Of a stretch of DNA of 64,000 nt, positions 18,301-28,416 are shown in pieces. The stretch covers positions 52,497,265-52,561,264 of the forward strand of contig NC_079516.1 of the NCBI RefSeq assembly GCF_000801105.2, read 5' to 3'. Source of the stretch: Raphanus sativus (Eukaryota; Streptophyta; Magnoliopsida; Brassicales; Brassicaceae). Numbering within the stretch: position 1 is the stretch's first letter; each line of letters starts with the position of its first letter. Made by a program: the position numbers and the translations under genes. Under the pieces are notes generated by a model. That model did not search any database, was not told the DNA's origin, and saw nothing but the letters and a program-made list of their open reading frames with translations.

Positions 18301-18760
18301 GTAGACATACATCATACGCTTTTAATTTTCATGTGAACATACATCATAACCTATTGTGAATTCTACTTGTCCTGTGAACGAACATACATGCATGATGACT
18401 TACCATATGCTATTGTGAATTTTACTTATACAACAACAACAACAACATAACTCTTTTTGTGTGTGTATGTGAAATAGGGTGGAGAACTAGAAGCAGTTGA
18501 TGGGATGAATCCATTGGATGTAGTAGTGAGGATCTTGAACAATCAACTCAGTTCCTTGATGTGGATTGATGAGAAAGTAAGTTATTTGTTACTTTCATTT
18601 TGTTGGTTAATGAATTGTCTTTCTAAGCTATACAAATGTGTAACTTAAAAATCATTGACAACAGGCAGAGGAGTTCTCATCTCGGATTCAAAAGATCGCA
18701 TCTCAGGGCTCTGGTGGAGACCGTGAACTGATGATGGCTCCAAAGCACTGGATGTCTTGA
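15338..18760 (+). CDS. NUP62: nucleoporin NUP62 (Nsp1-like), central channel FG protein
   Basis: Eight exons: about 15338-17020, 17129-17208, 17304-17426, 17553-17631, 17789-17892, 18083-18169, 18479-18576 and 18664-18760. Exon 1 encodes about 560 residues of low-complexity Ser/Ala/Thr/Pro sequence with FG, GFG and FGFG repeats, the disordered barrier domain. The remaining exons encode the Nsp1_C coiled coil (IIKEWNTELEERTGRFRKQA, VETQSSLERQLELIDTHQQE, YEQSELVERELEHMTEQIRS), ending SGGDRELMMAPKHWMS. In the family this helical part joins Nup54/Nup58 in the central channel. The MSGFSFGQSN start at 15338 is preferred over an in-frame ATG at 15254, which would add a basic non-FG extension. Exon 1 contains two expanded tandem arrays. 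Long antisense frames opposite exon 1 come from its codon repeats. Confidence 0.95.
15481..15830 (+). repeat. coding minisatellite in the NUP62 FG domain
   Basis: About six tandem units of 17-20 codons, each with the pattern A-S-A-x-A-P-x-S-S-x-x-P followed by SFGFGA. The first units are nearly identical at the DNA level (51-bp period), and later ones are lengthened by three codons. Unit number probably varies between accessions. Confidence 0.85.
16200..16395 (+). repeat. second coding tandem array in NUP62 (SASGSSPSIFG units)
   Basis: Four consecutive units of about 15-17 codons reading SASGSSPS(I/T)FG followed by GAA(G/A)S or AAAS. Each carries one FG dipeptide. This is a separate, independently expanded repeat from the SFGFGA array. 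Confidence 0.8.
18170..18440 (+). repeat. tandem repeats in NUP62 intron 6
   Basis: Roughly four diverged copies of a unit containing GTGAACATACAT, then CATAxxxTATC/ACC, then ATGCTATTGTGAATTTTACT and TGTCCT. Units are about 60-85 bp. They lie wholly inside the intron between the exons ending SIIQSVNANQ and starting GGELEAVDGM, followed by a short CAA run. Confidence 0.75.
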
Positions 18761-19240
18761 TACAAAATTTCCATGAAAATGTCTTTTTTTTTTGTAGCAG
18801 AGATGTCTGATCCGATCCGATCCTCACTACTACACCAACCTTGAAGATTGTTTACCTTTTGTATCATTTGGAATTTGGATATTGATAGGGTCATGTTTGA
18901 AACTCTTTTATCTTTCATGGTTTGTTGTTGTTATCAGCTTTTTCATGAACATTGAATTTGAACCTTTGTTCTCTAAGGAAGTATATTAATGCACAACGCC
19001 ATAAGTGGGTAAAACGACGACGTGGTGTCCATTTTAAAGATTCTTACCATTATTTTAAATAGATTTGTTTCCCTTATTTTTTTTTTGAACACATACAGAT
19101 TTGTTTCCTTAAATTCTAGAAAATCAAAGACTTTCTCACATCGATGGATGATTAGAAACGACGACTCACGCATTTCGAAACGTTTGGAGAAATTTCTCTT
19201 GAGAGACTAATCAGACCTTTCTTCTCCGTCCAAAGTTACG
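18761..19240. promoter_or_regulatory. NUP62 3' UTR and promoter of the PLAC8 gene
   Basis: 480 bases. The first part is the NUP62 3' UTR with T-rich tracts. The second half is the promoter and leader of the next gene, ending with a C/T-rich leader just before the ATG at 19241. No other gene is seen. Confidence 0.45.
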
Positions 19241-20565
19241 ATGGCAGAGGGAAGCGCCGCTTCGCGTTACGTGAAATTGAGGAAAGAGCAGGCTCCCGTG
19301 GAAGATATCACCCCCGGCGAACTCAACCAGCCCATTGATGTTCCTCAGGTCACAATCTCCCCCTCTCACGCACTCCGATCTCGGCCTCTTTAGTTATATA
19401 TCTTCAGATCTGTATATTCATCGGATGATGCTAGGGTTTGTTGTTGATTTTGTCTCGATCTAGACCTCTATATGATGTGAAGATGATTGAATTATTTGAT
19501 TGTGGATGAGTGTAACTAGTCTCTGATATAATACGACTTCTCTGATCGATCGATCGATCAATCGTGCATTAGATCCTGAACCTTGGCGATTTCTTTTAAA
19601 CACTACTTGCTTTGAAATGTTGGTTTCAGCTCTTCATTACTCTCATCAATAAGGGGCTATTATAGACTCTAGTGACATTTCTTAGAAGCTTAGCTTCCGT
19701 ATGAGAACATGTGATGGAAGTTATAAATCATGTATTATACAAATCACTTTCCTTCCTTTTTTTTTTGTTTGCAGTTGAACGTTCGCAAGTGCCATGAATG
19801 TATGCAAGTTCTTCCTGAAACCTATGAACCTCCTTCTGATGAAAACTGGACTACTGGCATTTTCGCTTGCGCTGAAGACCCCGACAGCTGTAAGGGCCTT
19901 TCTCCCTCTTTGTTTCATATGATCCTTAGTTTTTTGAATGCTCTTCCTTTGTATGGGGTTTTGCAGGCAGGACTGGTCTCTTTTGTCCCTGTGTACTGTA
20001 TGGGCGTAACATCGAAGCTGTGAGGGAAGAGATTCCTTGGACTCAACCATGTGTGTGCCATGCTGTCTGTGTTGAGGGAGGAATGGCACTTGCAGCGGTG
20101 ACCGCACTCTTCAGTGGCTACATTGATCCTCAAACAACAGTCGTCATTTGCGAAGGCCTCTTCTTTGCGTGGTGGATGTGTGGAATCTACTCTGGCTTGT
20201 TCCGCCAAGAACTCCAGAAGAAGTATCATCTCAAGGTAAAAAAATTAAAAATTAAAACCCACCACATCAGATCATTTATTCTCTATGACCATTCTGAATT
20301 TGACTCATTGTGACTGCAGAATGCGCCGTGTGATCACTGCATGGTTCACTGTTGCTTGCATTGGTGTGCTCTGTGTCAAGAACACAGGGAGATGAAGAAT
20401 CATCTCTCTGATGCAGATGCTTCTTCTTCAACTACTATGGATCCTCCTCCAGTTCAAGCAATGAACACCGAAGGGAACAAAGACGCTTCGTCTTCTTCTT
20501 CATCATCATCGTCTCCATCATCCGCCAAAAGCCAACACAATGATCTCGAGATGGTCCCTCTTTAG
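19241..20565 (+). CDS. PLAC8 (cysteine-rich) family protein
   Basis: Four exons: 19241-19348, 19775-19889, 19967-20235 and 20320-20565. They give MAEGSAASRYVKLRKEQAPV, then CHECMQVLPETYEPPSDENW, WTTGIFACAEDPDSC, and the PLAC8 signature RTGLFCPCVLYGRNIEAVRE with its CPC motif. Two hydrophobic stretches follow (MALAAVTALFSGYI and VVICEGLFFAWWMCGIYSGL), then CDHCMVHCCLHWCALCQEHR. The C-terminal tail is a Ser run ending SQHNDLEMVPL. PLAC8 proteins in plants include cell-number and cadmium-resistance regulators, usually in membranes. The exact role of this clade is not known to me. It is collinear with Arabidopsis AT2G45010 (from memory). Confidence 0.9.
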
Positions 20566-20954
20566 AAAACATTCCTGCTGCTGCGTGTGCTCGCTAACGT
20601 TTTTGTGCAGAGAAGTTTTCGTACCAGCTGATTATGTTGGTTTTACAGATGCAAGTTTTATTCTAAGACCAAGTTCATTAGTATTTTTTTTTTACATTTT
20701 ACTGAACTTAACTTTTGAGATCATTGAATGTCTTTGGATATGGAAGTAAATTATTTATTTTAGTTATCGTTATGAACTAGTGATTATGCACTATATCAAA
20801 ACTCTAAACGATCAAACAAAGACTCGGACTATTTCACTTACAAAAATCAAACCCAAAAAGGCTCTACAACTTGTGATTTTTGTAGCCATCCTGATAGTGT
20901 TTGGCTCCAACATTAGAAACTATGATCTGTTGTAGAACAATCCTCCAAAGAAGA

Positions 20955-21401
20955 TTATTTTGTGGAGCAGAGCTGTCTCAATGTAACAATAGCTGGCTGA
21001 AACCCTGATCTTAGGGGAACAACAGAAGTCACTCTCATGTGTTGTGCATTAAGGTTCTTAGGCCGACTCAACGTCATACGAAACATCTCTCCATCAAAGA
21101 CCTGATTAACCATAGATGCGGAGGCTTTAGGATTGAGTTTGGTGAAGTGGAAGAACTCATCGGCTGAGCAACCGAAGAGAACAGTCGCAGCTCTATCAAA
21201 ACAGATGACGGTTTTAACTGATGTATCTGTCACTACAGACATGAGGACACGGTAGAGCAACTTGGGTTCGTTTGATTTGCAGAATTTGCATAACGAGGAA
21301 GAAGAAGAGAGGACTCTCTCGCAGCGAGAACAAACTCTGTAGCAATAGTCGCTGAGGTCGACGGCAAGCAATTGACAAAGAACCGTTTGATCCGCTTCCA
21401 T
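20955..21401 (-). CDS. RPA1 C-terminal-like OB-fold zinc-ribbon protein
   Basis: Apparently single-exon gene of about 148 codons starting MEADQTVLCQLLAVDLSDYC; an upstream in-frame ATG at 21488 would add 29 residues with no domain. It contains a four-cysteine zinc ribbon (CSRC, then CKFC about 15 residues on) inside an OB-like pattern (YRVLMSVVTDTSVKTVICFD, ATVLFGCSADEFFHF), as in the C-terminal domain of RPA1 and in DDIAS/Noxin-like proteins. Single-stranded DNA binding would be expected from the family, but that is inference. It is convergent with the PLAC8 gene and divergent from the EF-G gene (288 bases between start codons). Confidence 0.72.
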   Translation of the reverse strand: MEADQTVLCQLLAVDLSDYCYRVCSRCERVLSSSSSLCKFCKSNEPKLLYRVLMSVVTDTSVKTVICFDRAATVLFGCSADEFFHFTKLNPKASASMVNQVFDGEMFRMTLSRPKNLNAQHMRVTSVVPLRSGFQPAIVTLRQLCSTK

Positions 21402-21689
21402 TTTTAGGGTTTTCTCTCTGGTTTTCAAAGTTTGCTGTGTCGAGACATTTGCAAGACCAGGGGACGAGTCTCTTTTATGGCCTACCACATACAGATTTTC
21501 AATTTGTTTCTATAAACCCTTAATGGGCCTTGTACTATATAGTCCGACACCTCTTATAGTGGCCCTTTAGAGTTGACGAAAACAAAATATCTTTTGTTTT
21601 TTTTTCTAATTTTTAAATCAAGAAAAAACAGGAAATAAAAAAGCTCTCTCTCACTCAAACCCATTTTCTAAAACCCTCGTTCCTCCAAA
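21402..21689. promoter_or_regulatory. bidirectional promoter between the OB-fold gene and EF-G
   Basis: 288 bases between divergent start codons. It contains AAACCCTTAATGGGCC near 21515-21530, combining telo-box-like and site II (TGGGCC) motifs, plus GTGGCCC near 21560. These motifs are common upstream of plant genes for mitochondrial and translation proteins, which fits the EF-G gene. Confidence 0.55.
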
Positions 21690-24600
21690 ATGCCGAGGTT
21701 CCCACCATCTCCGTCGCCTAACCACCTCCTGAGACTCTTCTCCTCCTCCAACAAACGCTCATCCTCGTCCTCTCCAACCGCCGCGCTTCTCTCCGGAGAC
21801 TTCCATCTCCGCCAACAATTCTCCTCCGGGAACGCCGCCCGCGCGGCGAAAGGCGAGAAGGAGCCATGGTGGAAGGAGTCGATGAACAGGGTCCGCAACA
21901 TCGGGATCTCGGCTCACATAGACTCTGGGAAAACCACGCTCACCGAGCGCGTGCTGTTCTACACGGGCCGGATCCACGAGATCCACGAAGTCAGAGGCAG
22001 AGACGGCGTCGGCGCCAAGATGGACTCCATGGACTTGGAGCGCGAGAAAGGTATCACCATCCAATCCGCCGCCACCTACTGTACCTGGAAGGATTACAAG
22101 GTGAGTAGTAGTAGATCGAGAGAAATGAATTAATTTTGCGTTTGGGGGGAATCGAACCGTGGTCTCAAGCTTTAACACACGCGCGCCACTAGATTAACTG
22201 ATTCGTTGTTTGTTTTGGTTGTTTTGATTGGTTGATTGATGTTAGGTTAATATAATCGACACTCCTGGTCACGTTGACTTCACTATTGAAGTGGAGAGAG
22301 CTTTGCGTGTGCTAGACGGTGCGATTCTGGTGCTGTGCAGTGTTGGTGGTGTGCAGAGTCAGTCTATTACTGTTGACAGGCAAATGAGGAGGTACGAGGT
22401 TCCGAGAGTCGCGTTTATCAACAAGCTCGATAGAATGGGAGCTGATCCTTGGAAAGTGTTGAGCCAAGTATGTTGTTGTATATAACCTATGATCTTTCTA
22501 TACGAATGAGTTAAGCTTTTATAACTTTTTTTTTAATTTACTAGGCAAGAGCTAAGCTTCGACATCATAGTGCAGCTGTGCAAATGCCTATTGGTCTAGA
22601 AGAAAATTTCAAGGGTCTTATTGACCTTGTGCATTCGAAAGCTATTTTCTTCCATGGATCTAGCGGGTTTGTGTTATAAACTTATAATACTCGTTTTTTT
22701 TTTTTGGGTAGAATTACTTATGTTTTACATTTTTTTATTGTCTATGAATTGCAGTGAGAATGTTGTGGCTGGTGATATCCCTGCTGATATGGAAGAGTTG
22801 GTTGCGGAGAAGAGGCGAGAATTGATAGAGACAGTCTCTGAAGTTGATGATGTGCTCGCTGAGAAGTTTCTGAATGATGAGCCTGTTACTGCTGCTGAGC
22901 TTGAGGTTTTGTTCTTTTTTCCTATGGTGGTTGCTGTTTGACATTGAGTCAAAGGAAGATAGTTCCCGGATTATTAATAGAAATTGTTGGCAAACTTATG
23001 GTATTTAGTTATAACGGATTTCCACTATAACAGAGATATCAATTCCGAGGGACGTTGAATCATGTGGATCCTAGCTCTTTAACTTGCCTTAGCCATTGTC
23101 TTTATCTTTTCATTTCTGGCGGTCATGAAGTGCTACGTTTGTATGTTATTGTTCTCTTACTTGTAGTTTGTTATGCAGGAAGCTATTCGCAGAGCTACCA
23201 TTGCACAGAAGTTTGTTCCTGTATTTATGGGCAGTGCATTCAAAAACAAGGTAATTCCTTCTTCAGATGTACAAGCTGATACCGTACTAGTTTGGATGTG
23301 TACTTTCGTTCCTCTGTTGTCATATATATTGAAAAGTATTCAACATTTGGCGTGCTTTTCTTTTTCCTGCAGGGAGTACAACCTCTACTTGATGGTGTTC
23401 TTAGCTATCTTCCTTGTCCAACTGAAGTCAATAACTATGCTCTTGACCAGAATAATGAGGAAGAGAAGGTACTCTCCTTGCAATATCTTATATTGTAAAG
23501 AAAAAAAGTCGGTCCTAAAACAGTGCATTTCAGGTAACCTTGACCGGTTCTCCAGATGGACCTCTTGTTGCGCTGGCTTTTAAACTAGAGGAGGGACGTT
23601 TTGGTCAGCTAACATATCTAAGGTGAATTCTTAATATTCCTCTTATTTATAGATGGAATGGATTTGTGAAATAGCTGAATGCTAACTTATGTTCTTTTGC
23701 TAATGCAGGATATACGAAGGCGTGATTAAGAAGGGTGATTTTATCATAAATGTTAATACTAAAAAGAGAATAAAGGTTAGTCCAGGGATCTTAGCATTGC
23801 CTTGAGATATTTCTGTGCCATGAAGTCATGTGCATAACATTAAATCAAACCTTTTTTTCATTAAATCCAACTTTCATAAGTATAGTTTACTTATCCCTGA
23901 TTTAAAGTACATTTTCAGCTACTTCTCGCAAATAGAGCTATTGATGCAAAATGTTTGAAATTCAGCCCAGTTTTTCATTTGGTCTTTTTGTTGCTCTGCA
24001 AGTAGCGCCTGTTTTACTTGATTTTACTTTAATGCTATTTAATGTTCCCGGTGCAGGTCCCACGCTTGGTCCGTATGCATTCTAATGATATGGAGGTAAG
24101 AGTTGTTGCAGTTTATTTTTCTCCTTAAGATCCCATTATGTTAACTCCGTGGTAGCAAGTCTAGTTGGATTCTAGAAGTTTGTTCTATTTTTCAGGATAT
24201 TCAAGAGGCACATGCTGGGGAAATCGTAGCTGTGTTTGGTGTTGATTGTGCATCAGGTACAGTGAGATAAAACATTTATACTTGTGCATTATTTAAACAT
24301 AATTTGCTTCTTTGGGTTGGTAACGTACTTTGGGCATAAAAATTTCTAACCTCGTTATATTACCAGGTGATACGTTTACCGATGGATCAGTGAGGTACAC
24401 AATGACATCGATGAGTGTTCCTGAACCTGTTATGTCCTTGGCTGTTCAACCAGTTTCAAAAGATTCTGGTGGACAGGTAACTTTTGTGAATTTTATAGCT
24501 AAAACAACTTTGTATGTTCCTTTAACTTTTGGCTTTAATAAATTTGCTACTCAACTCTATGTTCTGGTGTTAGTTCTCGAAAGCATTGAGCCGGTTCACG

Positions 24601-26010
24601 AGAGAGGATCCTACTTTCAGAGTGGGATTGGATCCCGAGAGTAACCAGGTATTTATCTGACTAACTCCGTTGCGTCTCTGCACCTTTATCTCTTTTATTT
24701 CATCCCTTGGTAATCAACATTGATCATTCTTCACAGACGATTATCTCTGGTATGGGGGAATTGCATTTGGACATTTATATTGAGCGTATGCGGAGAGAAT
24801 ACAAGGTGCCTGACTTTAAGCCTACACAATGATCTCACTTTAACGCTTCTTCTCTACGGAAGATACCTTATTTTTTGGCTGTTGCAAACAGGTTGATGCG
24901 ACTGTCGGCAAACCCCGTGTCAACTTTAGGGAGACTATTACTCAGCGGGCTGAGTTTGATTATCTACACAAGAAGCAGAGTGGAGGAGCAGGTCAGTACG
25001 GTAGGGTTACAGGGTGAGTATCTAAAAACTGATAAGACCCTTAAATGATATGGTAGGGGATCGATCACTTGTAAACCAGTCCTAACGATGTCTGCTAAAA
25101 TTCTTCTAGGTATGTGGAACCTCTACCAGCTGACTCTAAAGAGAAGTTTGAGTTCGAAAACATGATTGTTGGACAAGCGATTCCGTCTGGTTTTATACCA
25201 GCAATCGAGAAAGGTTTCAAAGAAGCTGCAAACTCGTGAGTGGTGGTCTTTTTCACATTATTGACTTCTCTTTTGGTTCTCCCTTTCATGTATATATGTG
25301 AAATCTATTGCAGGGGATCACTAATTGGTCATCCGGTTGAGAATATTCGGATAGTATTGACAGATGGAGCTTCACACGCCGTAGATTCCAGTGAACTTGC
25401 GTTTAAGATGGCTGCAATATACGCGTTTAGACTGTGTTACACAGCGGCTAAACCGGTGATTCTAGAGCCTGTCATGTTGGTTGAGTTGAAAGTACCAACA
25501 GAGTTTCAGGGCACTGTTGCTGGTGACATCAACAAGTAAAAAAAAAACTTGAAACCTAACATTATTTTACTCCTTGTTCAATAATTAACTTTAAACTTGT
25601 TTCGCTTTGTGCAGGAGGAAAGGTATAATCGTTGGAAACGATCAAGAGGGTGATGATTCAGTAATCCAAGCTCATGTGAGTTCCAATACAAAGCATTTTT
25701 TTCTTCTTACTATTAATAAAGCTGTTCAAATCTTGAAATAATTGGGAATATGTTTGTGATTTATAACAGGTGCCTTTGAACAACATGTTTGGCTATTCCA
25801 CATCTCTCCGCTCCATGACACAGGTACTATCTTCATCATCGTTATCATGAACATTTTGAAGACATTGTTGAATATAATATTTACTTTTGTGTGAATTTTG
25901 GACAGGGAAAAGGAGAATTTACGATGGAATACAAAGAACACTGTGCTGTGTCAAACGATGTCCAGACTCAGCTCGTCAACGCCCACAACGCCACCAAAGC
26001 AACTGATTAA
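21690..26010 (+). CDS. MEFG1: mitochondrial translation elongation factor G
   Basis: Many-exon gene; start [20 protein letters not shown], an Arg/Ser-rich mitochondrial presequence; stop at 26008-26010 after AHNATKATD; about 750 residues. GTPase motifs: [20 protein letters not shown] (G1), [13 protein letters not shown] (G2), [16 protein letters not shown] (G3) and [11 protein letters not shown] (G4). Later domains follow: [20 protein letters not shown] (domain II), [20 protein letters not shown] (domain III), [15 protein letters not shown] and [20 protein letters not shown] (domain IV), and [20 protein letters not shown] (domain V). The first intron holds a tRNA-like stretch. Function by family: GTP-driven tRNA-mRNA translocation on the mitochondrial ribosome. 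No exon is broken. Confidence 0.94.
22142..22204 (-). repeat. tRNA-like / SINE-head fragment in EF-G intron 1
   Basis: In minus sense it reads TTAATCTAGTGGCGCGCG, then about 20 bases on GAGACCACGGTTCGATTCCC. The first part resembles a pol III A box and GGTTCGATTCC is a good B box, with roughly tRNA-like spacing. I cannot close a full cloverleaf with an acceptor stem, so it is more likely a tRNA-derived SINE head or relic than a working tRNA. Confidence 0.35.
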
Positions 26011-26648
26011 TTCCTCCAATCACAGTTATGGTTTTGTCCATCTTTTTAATCAATGGTTTTGTTTTTTTTTTTCTAAAATCTCCAACATTATTTATACGGA
26101 CCATAGAGGATCAAATCACTCAAGCATAAAAGTGGGTTTTGTCCAAAAATCTATTTGAAATTACTGGGCCATGAGCCCCTTCAACCTTTCTCTGATATAT
26201 TAATCCCACCTTTTGGTCCACCAGTGACATCAACTTTGGTGATTGTAGACTTGTAGTGTTCTCAACTGTTTCAATATGAATTGATGTATTACTATTATAG
26301 TCTCTATTTTTATTTATCATAAGATAGGGTCCAAAATAAGCCAACCAGAAATCGTTAGAGATAATCATTGACATAGAGTCGTCTTCACGTCAGATAAGAA
26401 GAAAGAAACTGACACCAACGAACTAGCTCAGACTTTTCTTTTATAACTTCATCTCAAAGCCACTTCTCTTTCTCTCTCGAAGAGGAGTTGGTGTGATGAC
26501 TACCATCATACCTGTTCGTTTAAGTTGTTACTATTTGCTTCAATCTAATTTCTGATTCATTTCTTAAGCCAACCTTTTGATAACTTTACCAAATATATAC
26601 TATGTCCATAACTTTTTTTTGTGACAATAGTTTTTCTAGACGTTCTAA
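26011..26648. other. EF-G 3' UTR and intergenic DNA
   Basis: About 640 bases of AT-rich DNA without a supported gene, up to the left end of the Harbinger-type element. The first 100-200 bases are likely EF-G 3' UTR. Confidence 0.5.
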
Positions 26649-26747
26649 GAGCAACCTCATTGGTGGGACAAAATAAAAGTCCTTAACATATTTTATTAGT
26701 ATTTTTAAGTGAGGGACAAAGGTTAAGGACTTTTTGATTTTTGAAGA

Positions 26748-27819
26748 TTATTGGTAGAAACTTGTATTGTCTCTTAGTAAATGTCTACATGCACAAAGGT
26801 TACATGCAGCTTCTTGTCCAGTCATGGCATCAACAACTAGCAACGTTTCAGTGGGGTTCAAAAATCTCTTCACGTCTTTTAACTCATCCATCATCCCTTT
26901 GTCTACCTGTCACAGAGATGCAATGCCATGACTAAAAGCTGCAAACAGATTTGTGATAACAAGATTACCTGAAGCCTTCCTGCAGTATCCATGATAACTA
27001 CATTGACATTATTTATTTTAGTTTCTTTTAGACCTTGCTTAGCTATATCTGCAGGTTTTACTTCAGTTCCTGCTGTATATATCGGCACACCAATCTGTGA
27101 CAGAAAGAGATCATCGGACAAACATTTTTTGAACGGAATATAATATCATCACATGATGATTCAAAAGTCCAATTTACAATACCCTTTCACCTAAGATGAC
27201 GAGTTGATCAATGGCAGCAGGTCTGTACACATCTCCAGCAATTAGCATACACGATTTTCCCTATGCAAAATGATCCAGTTATAATAAATGACAGAGAGTA
27301 ACAATCCCTTCAAGATCTTCAAAAAAGCATACCTGCTTCTTTAGGTAATAAGCGAGTTTAGCGCAAACTGTTGTCTTCCCAACTCCTTGGAGTCCAGCAA
27401 GCAATATAACTGTAGGACCTGACTTTACAAACTGTATCTCAGATACTTCTCCACCCATCACCTTCACTAGCTCATCATGTACAATCTGAAAATTTGTATT
27501 GAAGAAGTTACAAATGATCACAGATCCTGGGTAAAATTAAGAACCTGGTTCATTGCGAGTTACCTTGACCAACTGCTGATCTGGTTTGAATCCTCGAATG
27601 ACACCCATTCGAACGGCTTGGTCACTTACAGATTGAACAAACTTTCTAACAACAGGAAGGCTCACCTGTTTACACGACGTCCAAGCGAGTAAAATTACCT
27701 TTATACTGCAAAAACGCTGAGAAAAAAGAAAACAGAACAAACAAAACTCACATATGCTTCAAGGAGAGCTCTTCTGATATCCTTCATTGGCTCAGCAATA
27801 TTCTCCTTAGTCATGACAT
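26748..27819 (-). pseudogene. captured NG-domain exons of chloroplast SRP54
   Basis: Six exons with consensus splice sites: 27752-27819, 27564-27665, 27333-27485, 27183-27260, 26969-27094 and 26748-26906. They join in frame to read [60 protein letters not shown] (P loop), [49 protein letters not shown] (G3) and [14 protein letters not shown], to [11 protein letters not shown]. The last exon then runs into element sequence, adding 18 foreign residues and a stop. About 226 codons stay open. Missing are the N-terminal exons, the TKLD (G4) motif and the whole M domain. Family role: GTPase that targets light-harvesting proteins to thylakoids. As a fragment its role, if any, is unknown. Confidence 0.88.
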
Positions 27820-28081
27820 CTGCAAGTTCAAACAAACATAACTAACTTCAAACCTTACTCATTTTGTCAGTGGCAAAACAGACAACTAATTTTGATTAAT
27901 GACAAGAACATAGTCCGTGTATTGATCAAACAAGACAGCCCATTGTGATATACACAGCACAAATCATAACCAAAATCGTAACTTTTTGCGGTTTAAACTC
28001 AATGGAAATCAAGAAGCTCGAAGAAAGTATTGAAATTTAAATGGTCACCTTCAACAGCTTCAAAACATATTAATGCTCTAC

Positions 28082-28416
28082 CTCCTTTTCGTTGCCATAG
28101 ATTTGAGCACAATCAATGTGGCGATAGCCGATCTGCATAGTAAGAGAGAATCAGAGTTTAGCCCATAAAGACTATAACTTTAATGGTCAGTGATCGGTGA
28201 TAGACGACTAACCTTAGCGGCGGCTTCGACAGCGTTTCCGACAAGACCAGGATCAGACTGCCACGTTCCGAGACCTGTCAAGAACAGAGGAGTAGCCAAG
28301 GATCGATCAAGAACAAAGGAGTAGCCAAGGAAAGCGACAGAGAGAGATGTGAAGAGAAGAAAATTGATCAATTTTCGTCGAGAGAGATGGGGAGGAGAGA
28401 GAAGAAGATGCCACAT
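28082..28416 (-). pseudogene. captured 5' exons of an AKR4C-type aldo-keto reductase
   Basis: Exon 1 (28213-28416, 68 codons) begins MWHLLLSPPHLSRRKLINFL and enters the reductase family at LTGLGTWQSDPGLVGNAVEA. Exon 2 (28082-28132, 17 codons) reads IGYRHIDCAQIYGNEKE, which contains the conserved Asp and Tyr of the active site. Donor and acceptor sites are kept (AAG/GTTAGT, CAG/ATC, GAG/GTAGAG). The usual N-terminal strand before GLGTW is replaced by a hydrophobic stretch. A 29-bp tandem duplication lies in exon 1 (about 28276-28333). The rest of the reductase, including the catalytic Lys and His, is missing, so this cannot be an active enzyme. Confidence 0.85.

Noticed and set aside
22142..22204. 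A functional tRNA gene
   Set aside because: No acceptor stem could be paired and the B box runs almost directly into the exon end; kept only as a low-confidence tRNA-like fragment.
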